From Hydrogenophaga sp. IBVHS1 (lineage in GTDB: Bacteria; Pseudomonadota; Gammaproteobacteria; Burkholderiales; Burkholderiaceae_C), in the NCBI RefSeq assembly GCF_002127265.1, contig NZ_NFUU01000002.1, forward strand, positions 310,001 through 374,000: 64,000 bases of DNA. The letters run 5' to 3'. The notes under the pieces were generated by a model that worked only from the letters and a program-made list of their open reading frames with translations, did not search any database and was not told the origin of the DNA. Made by a program: the position numbers and the translations under genes. Below are positions 44,952 to 52,800 of the stretch, piece by piece (the stretch's first letter is position 1; every line of letters starts with the position of its first letter).

Positions 44952-45946
44952 CAACGGGCCAAGCGGCCCGGCGCGTGCTGGTCACGGGCGCCGATGGTTT
45001 TCTCGGGCGCGGCCTCATCACGGCATTGGCGCAGCGGTCGCCCATCGAGCAGGTGGTGGCGATGGATGTGCGCGAGGTGCCTTCCGAGCGCCGCCTGCCG
45101 GGTGTGCTCTACGTGGCGCAGGATGTGCGTGACGCCGCCCTGGCCGACACCGTGGCGCGCCACGCCATCGATACCGTGGTGCACCTGGCTTCCATCGTCA
45201 CGCCCGGCAAGGGCTCGAACCGCGAGTTCGAACACTCGGTGGATGTGGGCGGCACGCAAAACGTGATCGCGGCCTGCCTGGCCCATGGCGTGGCGCATCT
45301 GGTGGTTTCGTCCAGCGGCGCCGCGTATGGCTACCACGCCGACAACCCGCCCTGGCTCACCGAATCGCACCCGCTGCGCGGCAACAAGGTGTTCGCCTAT
45401 GCGCACCACAAGCGCCTGGTCGAAGAGATGCTGGCGCAGACGCGCGCGAGCCGCCCCGGCCTGCGCCAGACCGTGCTGCGCATCGGCACCATCCTGGGCG
45501 AGCGGGTGGACAACCAGATCACCGCGCTGTTTGAAAAGCCCCGCATTCTGGCGATTGCCGGCAGCGACAGCCCGTTCGTTTTTGTGTGGGACGAAGACGT
45601 GACCGGTGCCATCGTGCACGCCTTGAGCGGCCACGCCGAGCCGGGTTGCTACAACCTCGCGGGCGATGGCGCGCTCACTTTGCTGGAGATTGCACGCCGG
45701 CTGAACAAAAAGCCGCGCGTGCTGCCTGCCGGCCTGCTGCGCACGGGGTTGCGCGTGGGCTCGGCGCTGGGGCTTACACGCTACGGTCCCGAGCAACTCG
45801 ACTTTTTGCGCTACCGCCCGGTGCTGCTCAACACCGCTTTGAAAGAACGCTTTGGCTACACGCCGCGCAAGACCAGCGCCGAAGCGTTCGAGGCGTTCGT
45901 GGCCGCGCGCGAGGCGCAAGGCCGCCCGGTGAAGGCGCCCGCATGA
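44948..45946 (+). CDS. NAD-dependent epimerase/dehydratase-family (extended SDR)
   Basis: 332 residues with the extended SDR cofactor loop VTGADGFLGRGL, HLASIV, catalytic SSSGAAYG and YAHHK (YxxxK). Such proteins act on sugar nucleotides or as 3-beta-hydroxysteroid-type dehydrogenases; the lack of sugar genes nearby and the BASS/FMO neighbours lean to the second type, as inference only. It overlaps upstream and downstream genes by four bases each. Confidence 0.86.
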   Translation: MTTGQAARRVLVTGADGFLGRGLITALAQRSPIEQVVAMDVREVPSERRLPGVLYVAQDVRDAALADTVARHAIDTVVHLASIVTPGKGSNREFEHSVDVGGTQNVIAACLAHGVAHLVVSSSGAAYGYHADNPPWLTESHPLRGNKVFAYAHHKRLVEEMLAQTRASRPGLRQTVLRIGTILGERVDNQITALFEKPRILAIAGSDSPFVFVWDEDVTGAIVHALSGHAEPGCYNLAGDGALTLLEIARRLNKKPRVLPAGLLRTGLRVGSALGLTRYGPEQLDFLRYRPVLLNTALKERFGYTPRKTSAEAFEAFVAAREAQGRPVKAPA

Positions 45947-46854
45947 CGGTGTTGCCGTTGTCCCGTGGTGATCTGCTGCGCGCGCTGGGCGTGGTGGTGA
46001 TCTGGGGCCTGAACTTCGTGGTGATGAAGGTGGGCCTGCAGGATGTGGGCCCCATGCTGCTCGGCGCCATGCGTTTTGCGCTGGCCGCGCTGCCCTTTCT
46101 TTTGTTCGTGAAGTTTCCCAACCTGCCGTGGAGGTATGTGATCGGCTATGGCCTGGCGCAGGGGCTGGGTCAGTTCGGGTTTCTGTTTCTCGGCTTGAAG
46201 CTGGGCATGACGGCGGGCATGGCTTCGGTGGTGATGCAGACGCAGGCGTTCTTCACGCTGCTGCTCGCGGTGCCGGTGCTGGGCGAGCGCGCAAGGGGCG
46301 CGCAGTGGCTGGGGTTGGGTGTGGCGCTGGCGGGTTTGCTGCTGATCGCCACCGCGCATGGCGACGGGCCCGGGCAAATGACGCTGGCCGGTTTCGTGCT
46401 CACATTGTCGGCGGCCTTCATGTGGGCGGTGTCGAACCTGGTGGCGCGCCTGGCGAACCGCGTGGCCGACTACGACCCCTTGCCCTTCATTGTCTGGAGC
46501 AGCCTGTTCCCCATTGCGCCGTTCCTCTTGCTGGCGGTCTGGATGGATGGTCCGCAGCTCGTGTGGCTTCAGGTGGCGGGCTTGACCTGGCGCTCCATGC
46601 TCGTGGTGCTGTTCCTGGCCTGGTTCGCCACGCTGCTGGCCTACAGCCTGTGGACGCGCCTGCTCAAGCGCCACCCGGCCGGGCGTGTTACGCCGTTTTC
46701 ACTGCTGGTGCCCGTGGTGGGCTTGTGGGCGGCGTGGGTGTTCTTCGGCGAGTTGCCGTTGCCGCAGCAGTGGCTGGGTACCGGGCTGGTGCTGATGGGT
46801 CTGGTGGTGAATCAACTGGGGAGTGTGTTGATGGCCAGGTTCGGCAAGAGGTAA
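45943..46854 (+). CDS. EamA/DMT-family transporter
   Basis: 303 residues with ten membrane helices in two EamA repeats (WGLNFVVMKVGLQDV in the first, FMWAVSNLVARLA in the second). Family members export or import amino acids, metabolites or drugs. Last gene of the operon that starts at 41874. It is convergent with opgH; a three-hairpin repeat lies between them. Confidence 0.88.
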   Translation: MTVLPLSRGDLLRALGVVVIWGLNFVVMKVGLQDVGPMLLGAMRFALAALPFLLFVKFPNLPWRYVIGYGLAQGLGQFGFLFLGLKLGMTAGMASVVMQTQAFFTLLLAVPVLGERARGAQWLGLGVALAGLLLIATAHGDGPGQMTLAGFVLTLSAAFMWAVSNLVARLANRVADYDPLPFIVWSSLFPIAPFLLLAVWMDGPQLVWLQVAGLTWRSMLVVLFLAWFATLLAYSLWTRLLKRHPAGRVTPFSLLVPVVGLWAAWVFFGELPLPQQWLGTGLVLMGLVVNQLGSVLMARFGKR

Positions 46855-46878
46855 CGCCCGTCCAGTGACACCAAGGGT

Positions 46879-46945
46879 CCGGCTCCGCCGGCCCAAGGTG
46901 TCGCCCCCCTTGAGGGGGGTGGCGCCGAAGGCGACGCGGGGGGTG
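46879..46945 (-). repeat. Three-hairpin repeat element, copy A
   Basis: Contains CCGGC-TCC-GCCGG (46879..46891), CCCCCC-TTGA-GGGGGG (46904..46919) and CGCC-GAA-GGCG (46923..46933), ending in a G-run two bases before the complement of the opgH stop codon. Copy B at 54253..54315 has the same order, loops and position next to a minus-strand stop codon. Likely acts at the 3' end of opgH mRNA, perhaps as a terminator without T-run or as an RNA-stabilising element. Confidence 0.8.
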
Positions 46946-46947
46946 CT

Positions 46948-48927
46948 TCAAGTCAGCGCAAACCGGCTGGCATGCCGCCAGGCGCGGCGCAACACCGCAG
47001 GCGACCAGGATTCCTCAGGAATCAGTAGCACACCCCGCGAGCGCATCCACGCACCCAGGTCCACATGGCTGGTGGCCACGGTGAGCGGCACGGCCAGCAG
47101 CAGCGGCAGGGCGACAGGTGCGAGCCAGATCAGGGCCATCGGGTTGATGGCGGTCACGCCCAGACCCAGCAGGCCGATCACGAGCGACATCGGGGCCAGA
47201 CTCGTCAGGGCATCGCGCCAGCTCACGCCATTGGCTTCACGCGGGGGCGACTTCCATTCCAGCTTGATGCCCGTGATGGCCACCAGCACGAACAGCGAAT
47301 GCGCCAGCATGCGGATGGGGGCTTGCAGCAGTGCCAGCACGGTTTCCACCACCGAGCTGCCCAGCAGCGCTGCGGTGCCGCCAAAGGACTTCTGCTCGCG
47401 CTTCATGAACACCGCCAGCAGACCCAGCACGCGCGGCAGGAACAGCATGGACAAGGTCCAGGCCCACAGCGCGCGAAGCTCGTCCGGCAGCGCCTGCCAG
47501 AACGTGGCCATGCCCGCGTCCGACACCCACAGCGCGGTGCCGAAGCTCAGGAACGCCAGCCACAGTGGGGCGGAGATGTACGACATGGCGCCAATGGCGA
47601 ACATGGTGCGGTGCACGCGGTGAATGCCGGGCTCGGCCATCAGGCGCGAGTTTTGCAGGTTGCCCTGGCACCAGCGGCGGTCGCGTTGCAGCTCGCTCAG
47701 CAGATCGGGCGGCTGCTGCTCGTAGCTGCCGGTCAGGTCGGACACCAGCCACACGTGGTAGCCGGCACGGCGCATCAGCGCGGCTTCCACGAAGTCGTGC
47801 GACATGATGCCGCCGGACATGCCGCCCGTGCCCTTGATGGGCGCCAGCGCGCAATGTTTCATGAACGGTTCGACGCGGATGATGGCGTTGTGGCCCCAGT
47901 AATGCGATTCGCCGAGCTGCCAGAATTGCATGCCCAGCGTGAACAGGCGACCGGTCACGCGCGAGCCGAACTGCTGCGCGCGAGCGTGCAGCGTGGCGTG
48001 GCCAATGGCTTGCGTGGCGGTCTGCACGATGCCGGCCTGGGGGTTGGCTTCCATCAGCTTCACCATGGACACGATGCAGCTGCCGCTCATGACACTGTCG
48101 GCGTCGAGCACCACCATGTAGCGGTAGTCGTTGCCCCAGCGGCGGCAGAAGTCGGCCACGTTGCCGGCCTTGCGGTGGCTGCGGCGGGTGCGCAGGCGGT
48201 AGTACACCTCGATCTGCGGCAGATCCGGCTGGGCGGCCAGCGCGGCGCGCAGGTCTTCCCAAGCCGATTTTTCAGCCGCTGCAATGGCCGGGTCGTAGCT
48301 GTCGGAGAGCACGAACACGTCGAACTGGCGTGCGTGGCCGGTGGCAGCCAGCGATTCGCAGGTGGCACGCAGGCCGGCGAACACCGTGGGCACGTCCTCG
48401 TTGCAGATCGGCATGATGATCGCGGTGCGTGCATCCGGGTTCATCGGATCGTTGCGCACGGAAGCTGCCGAGAGGGTGTGGGCGTCGCCACGCAGCGAGA
48501 CCCAGAAGCCCATGAGCGCGGTGACGAAACCGGTGACCACCCAGGCCGAGAGCAGGGCGAACAGCGCGAGCTGCCCGTATTGCAGCCAGGGGTTGGGGTG
48601 CACGGGTTGTGCATCGGCAAACAGGCTGGTGGCAAACGCGGTGCTCAACACCGTGAGCAGCGCGAACACCGCGCGGCGGCGGTTGGCTGCGCGTTGCCAG
48701 GCCATGGTCGGTTCGGCCGCTTCGGCAGCTGCAGCGTCCCGGTTGTAAGGGGGCAAGGCGCGGCTCGCCGTGCTCAGCAACGCGGTGCCGATGCTGTTCC
48801 AGAAACCGCGCCAGGGGCGGGGCACCATGGAGCCACGGTTGATCGGCGGCGCGGTGACCGAGTTCGGATGGCGCTCTTCGCGCAGGTGGGCGTTGACGCT
48901 CACTCGGGTAGCAGCAGATGTGTCCAT
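46948..48927 (-). CDS. opgH: OpgH/MdoH, osmoregulated periplasmic glucan glucosyltransferase
   Basis: Inner-membrane GT2 enzyme that makes and exports the linear beta-1,2 glucan backbone of periplasmic glucans from UDP-glucose. The 659-residue protein has N-terminal membrane helices, the GT2 domain with VLDADSVMSG (DxD-type), SHDFVEAALMRRAGY and the QxxRW motif as QRDRRW, then a C-terminal membrane region. It is shorter than E. coli MdoH (about 850), as in other betaproteobacteria. It overlaps the 3' end of opgG by 28 bases. Confidence 0.95.
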   Translation of the reverse strand: MDTSAATRVSVNAHLREERHPNSVTAPPINRGSMVPRPWRGFWNSIGTALLSTASRALPPYNRDAAAAEAAEPTMAWQRAANRRRAVFALLTVLSTAFATSLFADAQPVHPNPWLQYGQLALFALLSAWVVTGFVTALMGFWVSLRGDAHTLSAASVRNDPMNPDARTAIIMPICNEDVPTVFAGLRATCESLAATGHARQFDVFVLSDSYDPAIAAAEKSAWEDLRAALAAQPDLPQIEVYYRLRTRRSHRKAGNVADFCRRWGNDYRYMVVLDADSVMSGSCIVSMVKLMEANPQAGIVQTATQAIGHATLHARAQQFGSRVTGRLFTLGMQFWQLGESHYWGHNAIIRVEPFMKHCALAPIKGTGGMSGGIMSHDFVEAALMRRAGYHVWLVSDLTGSYEQQPPDLLSELQRDRRWCQGNLQNSRLMAEPGIHRVHRTMFAIGAMSYISAPLWLAFLSFGTALWVSDAGMATFWQALPDELRALWAWTLSMLFLPRVLGLLAVFMKREQKSFGGTAALLGSSVVETVLALLQAPIRMLAHSLFVLVAITGIKLEWKSPPREANGVSWRDALTSLAPMSLVIGLLGLGVTAINPMALIWLAPVALPLLLAVPLTVATSHVDLGAWMRSRGVLLIPEESWSPAVLRRAWRHASRFALT

Positions 48928-50471
48928 GTTTCGCTCACGGTGTCGTTGGAGTGTTGGAGGTAGGCGCGCAGCTCGACGGGCTGAGTCGCATCGATGCGCT
49001 CAACGCGCAGGCTCACGCGCCAGGAGCGCGTGGCGGGATTGGGGTAAGCCAGGGCTTCGATCACGCGGCCGTTGGCGTTGGCGGTGACCACGGCACGCAC
49101 GGGCGCGTCGGCGGGCAACGCGTCCAGCGCGGGCCCGGTGAAATCGAGCACGTACTGCGGCTGCTTGATCTGTTCTGCTGCAGTGAGGCGCGTGAAGCCG
49201 TAGCCGCGCCGCGTCTGCGTGACCCAGCTCGACGGTGGGCGCTGCTGGGCATCGCCCTGCCAGGCCATTTCGTAAGCCACTTCCAGCGGCTGGCCTGGTG
49301 CGGGCAAGGCGCTGGGCACCCAGTAAGCCACGATGTTGTCGTGTGTCTCGTCGGGCGTGGGCAGCTGCACCAGTTCCACCCGGCCGGCGCCCCAGTTGCC
49401 CAGCGGCTTGATCCACGCGCTCGGGCGACGCTCATAGCGCGCTTCCACGTCTTCGTAGCTGGCGAAGCTGCGGTCGCGCTGCATGAGGCCAAAACCGCGC
49501 GGGTTCTGCATGACAAACGAACTGACGGCGATCCCCTTCGGGCGCTGCAGCGGCCGCCACATCCACTCACCTTCGCCGCTGACCATCATCAGGCCGTCGG
49601 AATCGTGCACCTCGGGTCGGAAGTCGCCCGCAGCGGGCTGGTTCTCGCCCGAGAGAAACATGCTGGTGAGCGGCGCGATGCCCAGAGTGTTCACGGGACC
49701 GGCGCCCGCGCGAAGGAAGATGCGAGCGTGTACCGTGGTGGTGGTCTGCTGGCCCGGGCGCACCACGAAGCGGTAAGCGCCGGTGGCGCGCGGAGAGTCC
49801 AGCAGCGCCAGCACGGTCACCTCGGTGGCGCCGGCCGCCGGGCGCTGGATCCAGAACTCGGAAAAGCGCGGAAATTCCTCGCCGCTGCCGCCGACGGTGT
49901 CGATGGCCAGGCCGCGCGCTGACAGACCATATTGCTGGCCTGCGCCGAGTGCGCGAAAGTAACTCGCGCCCTGAAAGACGATCAGTTCGTCCTTGTAGGC
50001 GTTGCCGTTGAGCGGGTAGTGCAGGCGAAAGCCCGCGTGGCCCAGGTCGCCCCAGGGCGCAGGATCAAAGGTGTTCTTGCCGTAGTCGAAGTCGGCGCCC
50101 CGGTAGGGCAGATGCCGCACGGTGCCCTGCGGCGTGATTTCGTGGATGCGCACCGGCTCGGTCTGGTACAGGCCGAGGTGGAAGAACTGGGCCTCAAAAG
50201 GCAACTGCTCGGCACGCCAGACCGACTGCGCCGGCTTGAACCGGATGTCGCGCAACTGGTCATATGTGATGTTGGCGAGCTCGGCCGGCAGCTTGTCGCT
50301 GTTTGGGCGGTGCGGTTCGCTGGCGCGGGTTTGAGCCAGCCGGCTCACGCTGTCGAAATCAAAGGTCTGAGCGTGTGCCGACGCCCCGAGCAGCAAGGCC
50401 TGCAGCGCGCCCAGCACCATCCAGCCGCGTGCGCGCTGGAGAAGATGGAACGGTGAAAAAAGGCGGGTCAT
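48900..50471 (-). CDS. opgG: OpgG/MdoG, periplasmic glucan biosynthesis protein
   Basis: 523 residues with a signal peptide (basic MTRLFSPFHLLQRAR, hydrophobic VLGALQALLLGAS, cleavage around AHAQT) and the MdoG beta-sandwich fold, e.g. LAQTRASEPHRPNSDKLP, FFHLGLYQTEPVRIHEI and FRPEVHDSDGLMM. It works with OpgH on branching or release of the glucan; recent work on the family shows some OpgG/D proteins are beta-1,2-glucanases. A 191-base gap upstream separates it from glrR and holds several hairpins. Confidence 0.95.
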   Translation of the reverse strand: MTRLFSPFHLLQRARGWMVLGALQALLLGASAHAQTFDFDSVSRLAQTRASEPHRPNSDKLPAELANITYDQLRDIRFKPAQSVWRAEQLPFEAQFFHLGLYQTEPVRIHEITPQGTVRHLPYRGADFDYGKNTFDPAPWGDLGHAGFRLHYPLNGNAYKDELIVFQGASYFRALGAGQQYGLSARGLAIDTVGGSGEEFPRFSEFWIQRPAAGATEVTVLALLDSPRATGAYRFVVRPGQQTTTTVHARIFLRAGAGPVNTLGIAPLTSMFLSGENQPAAGDFRPEVHDSDGLMMVSGEGEWMWRPLQRPKGIAVSSFVMQNPRGFGLMQRDRSFASYEDVEARYERRPSAWIKPLGNWGAGRVELVQLPTPDETHDNIVAYWVPSALPAPGQPLEVAYEMAWQGDAQQRPPSSWVTQTRRGYGFTRLTAAEQIKQPQYVLDFTGPALDALPADAPVRAVVTANANGRVIEALAYPNPATRSWRVSLRVERIDATQPVELRAYLQHSNDTVSETWTHLLLPE

Positions 50472-50509
50472 GCCCTGTAGAGGGCAAACCCTGTGCCAAC
50501 CTGAAAATC

Positions 50510-50644
50510 CCGTTGTGAATCAACGGTCTGCGGTGTGCAATTGGCCTGAGGCGGGGCTCAGGGTATTCCCGAGTGGTCAAAAGACCACGTTTTTGTCGCC
50601 GTTCGGCGACAGCACAGCGCTTAAAAGGTGAAAAAGCCTTTTAA
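50510..50644. other. Cluster of five short perfect hairpins between glrR and opgG
   Basis: Stems found by eye: CCGTTG/CAACGG (50510..50526), CCTGAG/CTCAGG (50545..50562), GTGGTC/GACCAC (50573..50588), TGTCGCC/GGCGACA (50594..50611) and TTAAAAGG/CCTTTTAA (50621..50644). Five perfect stems in 135 bases is more than expected by chance. The region could be the structured leader of opgG (minus strand), the end region of glrR, or a plus-strand small RNA ending at the terminator at 50573..50594. Confidence 0.55.
50573..50594 (+). terminator. Intrinsic terminator without an upstream plus-strand gene
   Basis: GTGGTC-AAAA-GACCAC followed by GTTTTT, a compact intrinsic terminator on the plus strand. 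No plus-strand gene ends here; both neighbours are on the minus strand. It may end a small RNA or antisense transcript. On the minus strand the stem has no T-run after it. Confidence 0.6.
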
Positions 50645-50662
50645 AACAAGGGCTTGAGCCTG

Positions 50663-52096
50663 TCACTCATCGGCGACAGTATCGCTGCCAGCGCCGTTGG
50701 GGAGCGTCGGTGCATCGCTCTTGAACGAACCCGGGGTGAGGGCGTGTTTTTGCAGCAAGCGGTAGAACTCCGTGCGGTTGCGCTGCGCCAGTCGGGCCGC
50801 GTCGGCCACGTTGCCATCGGTCATCTTGAGCAGGTCCACCAGGTACTCGCGCTCGAAGCGCTGCTTGGCATCGGCAAAGCTGAGCACCTCCACCGAAGGC
50901 GTGCGCAGCGCGCGCTGCACCAGCGCCAGCGACACCAGCGGCGTGGTGGACAGGGCGCACACCTGCTCCACCACGTTGTAGAGCTGGCGCACGTTGCCCG
51001 GCCAGGCGGCCATGGTCAGGGCCTTGAGGGCCTCGGGTGCAAAGCCGGAGCTGCGCTTGCCGTACTTGGCGGCGAGCTTGGCCAGAAAGTGGTTGGCCAG
51101 CAAGGCGATGTCTTCGCGGCGCTCGGCCAGCGTGGGCAGGGTGAGCGTGACCACGTTGAGGCGGTAGTACAGGTCCTCGCGGAACTGCGCCGTCGCCATG
51201 GCTTCTTCAAGATCCCGGTGCGTGGCCGAAATGATGCGCACGTTCACCGGCAGCGACTGGCTGGAACCGAGCGGGCGCACCGCGCGCTCCTGCAGCACGC
51301 GCAACAGCTTGACCTGCAGCGCCGGTGGCATGTCACCAATCTCGTCGAGCAGCAGCGTGCCGCCATCGGCCGTCTGGAACAGACCCTTGTGGTTCGCCAC
51401 GGCGTCGGTAAAGGCGCCCTTCATGTGGCCGAACAGTTCGGATTCGAGCAGCGCCTCGGGAATCGCGCCGCAGTTCACCGCCACAAAGGGCTTGTTCGCA
51501 CGCGCGCTGGCCTTGTGGATGGCGCACGCCAGCATCTCCTTGCCCGTGCCCGAATCGCCACGCAACAGCACGCTCGCGTCGCTCTGCGCCACCATGCGCG
51601 CCTCGGCCAGCAGGTCGGCCATGCGGTTGGAGCGGCTCACGATGTCGCTGCGCCAGGCTTCGTCGATGTGGGTGTTCTGGTGGGCCGGTGCGCCCAGTGC
51701 CAGCGCCTGGGCGATTTTCTCCAGCAGCTCTTTGGCGTCGTAGGGCTTGGTGAGGTAGGTGAACACGCCGCGGGCCGTGGCCTCCACCGCGTCTGGAATG
51801 GTGCCGTGCGCGGTGAGCAGGATCACGGGCAGTGAAGGGTGGCGCGAGCGGATCTCGTCGAACAGCGACAGGCCATCGCGGCCGGGCAGGCGCACGTCGG
51901 ACAGCACGAGTTGCGGGCGTTCCACCGCGAGCTGGGCCAGCGCGGCCTCGGCCGAGCCGACCGAAGTCACCTGGTACCCGGCCGAGCCCAGCCGCATCGC
52001 CAGCAGGCGCAGCATGTCTGCGTCGTCGTCGACCACCAGCACGCGCGCGCGCGGTGAGCCCGTGGAGCTGGCGGTGGTGGTGACGGCGGCGTTCAT
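50663..52096 (-). CDS. glrR: GlrR/QseF-type sigma-54 response regulator
   Basis: 477 residues: receiver domain (VVDDDAD, phospho-acceptor Asp67), AAA+ sigma-54 activator domain with Walker A GDSGTGKE (180-187) and Walker B TLLLDEIGD, and a Fis-type HTH (NVADAARLAQRNRTEFYRLL). The sigma-54 contact loop reads GAFTDA (227-232) instead of GAFTGA; the gene encodes GAC at the fifth codon of this motif. It forms a set with the upstream lipoprotein and kinase, the order known from glrK-qseG-glrR. Confidence 0.88.
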   Translation of the reverse strand: MNAAVTTTASSTGSPRARVLVVDDDADMLRLLAMRLGSAGYQVTSVGSAEAALAQLAVERPQLVLSDVRLPGRDGLSLFDEIRSRHPSLPVILLTAHGTIPDAVEATARGVFTYLTKPYDAKELLEKIAQALALGAPAHQNTHIDEAWRSDIVSRSNRMADLLAEARMVAQSDASVLLRGDSGTGKEMLACAIHKASARANKPFVAVNCGAIPEALLESELFGHMKGAFTDAVANHKGLFQTADGGTLLLDEIGDMPPALQVKLLRVLQERAVRPLGSSQSLPVNVRIISATHRDLEEAMATAQFREDLYYRLNVVTLTLPTLAERREDIALLANHFLAKLAAKYGKRSSGFAPEALKALTMAAWPGNVRQLYNVVEQVCALSTTPLVSLALVQRALRTPSVEVLSFADAKQRFEREYLVDLLKMTDGNVADAARLAQRNRTEFYRLLQKHALTPGSFKSDAPTLPNGAGSDTVADE

Positions 52097-52110
52097 CGGG
52101 ATGCTGTGGG

Positions 52111-52800
52111 TCAGGGTGCTGGCCGGGCCGCTCCCGGCGCCGAGGCGGGTGCCGCCGGGGGCGCGCTCGGGCGGGAGTTCAGACTGCGCTCGATCGCGCG
52201 CATGGCTTCCAGGCGCTCGTTGAGTTGTTCGATGCGGCGCGCGCTGTCGCGCAGTTGCTGCGCCTGCCGATCGTTCATCTCTTCCACGCGGCGCAGTTCA
52301 GTGAGTCGCGCGGCCAGCAGGCGCGCGAGTGGCTTGAAGGGCACGCTCTCAGGCCCCGGGTGCCCCACCACGCGCTGCACCAGAGCGAGTGCGCGCACGG
52401 TGTCGGCCGCCTGATTCGTGTGCGTGAGTGCCAGCGCCAGCTGCATCTGGCGCAGCGGCACATTGCCGGGGTCACCCTGCACCACGATCTCGGCAGCGAG
52501 GTCGGTCGGGCTGAGCACGCGCAGGCGTTCGGCGTAGGTGAGCAAGGCGGTGATGACATCGGGCACCGGGGGCGTTTCCGAGTCCAGCACCACCGGAGGT
52601 TGAACCGGTGTGGGCTGCAGCGGCGTGACCGTCAATGGCGGCGGCGGGGCAGGGGTTGCGAGGGTGACGCCGCTCGGCGTGCCTGCGGCTGGTGGCGCGG
52701 CCGGCGCCGTGCCGCAGGCGGCCAGGCCCAGGGCCAGAACGGCGAGCAAGCCGGTGCGCGCCGCGCGAGGCGATTTCAATCGGAGGGAGGTGGTCAGCAT
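52111..52800 (-). CDS. Lipoprotein between glrK and glrR (QseG-like)
   Basis: 229 residues with a lipoprotein signal (LLAVLALGLAAC, lipobox Cys at about residue 29), a Pro/Ala-rich stretch (30-75), a helical domain with tetratricopeptide-like spacing, and a C-terminal coiled coil (EMNDRQAQQLRDSARRIEQL) ending in a second Pro/Ala-rich tail. Position between a GlrK-type kinase and a GlrR-type regulator is that of QseG in enterobacteria, an outer-membrane lipoprotein that modulates the kinase. Sequence similarity to QseG is weak by eye, so the name is withheld. Confidence 0.82.
   Translation of the reverse strand: MLTTSLRLKSPRAARTGLLAVLALGLAACGTAPAAPPAAGTPSGVTLATPAPPPPLTVTPLQPTPVQPPVVLDSETPPVPDVITALLTYAERLRVLSPTDLAAEIVVQGDPGNVPLRQMQLALALTHTNQAADTVRALALVQRVVGHPGPESVPFKPLARLLAARLTELRRVEEMNDRQAQQLRDSARRIEQLNERLEAMRAIERSLNSRPSAPPAAPASAPGAARPAP

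Noticed and set aside
47065..48963. Plus-strand open frame of 632 codons
   Set aside because: Antisense to opgH; the minus strand carries all glycosyltransferase motifs.
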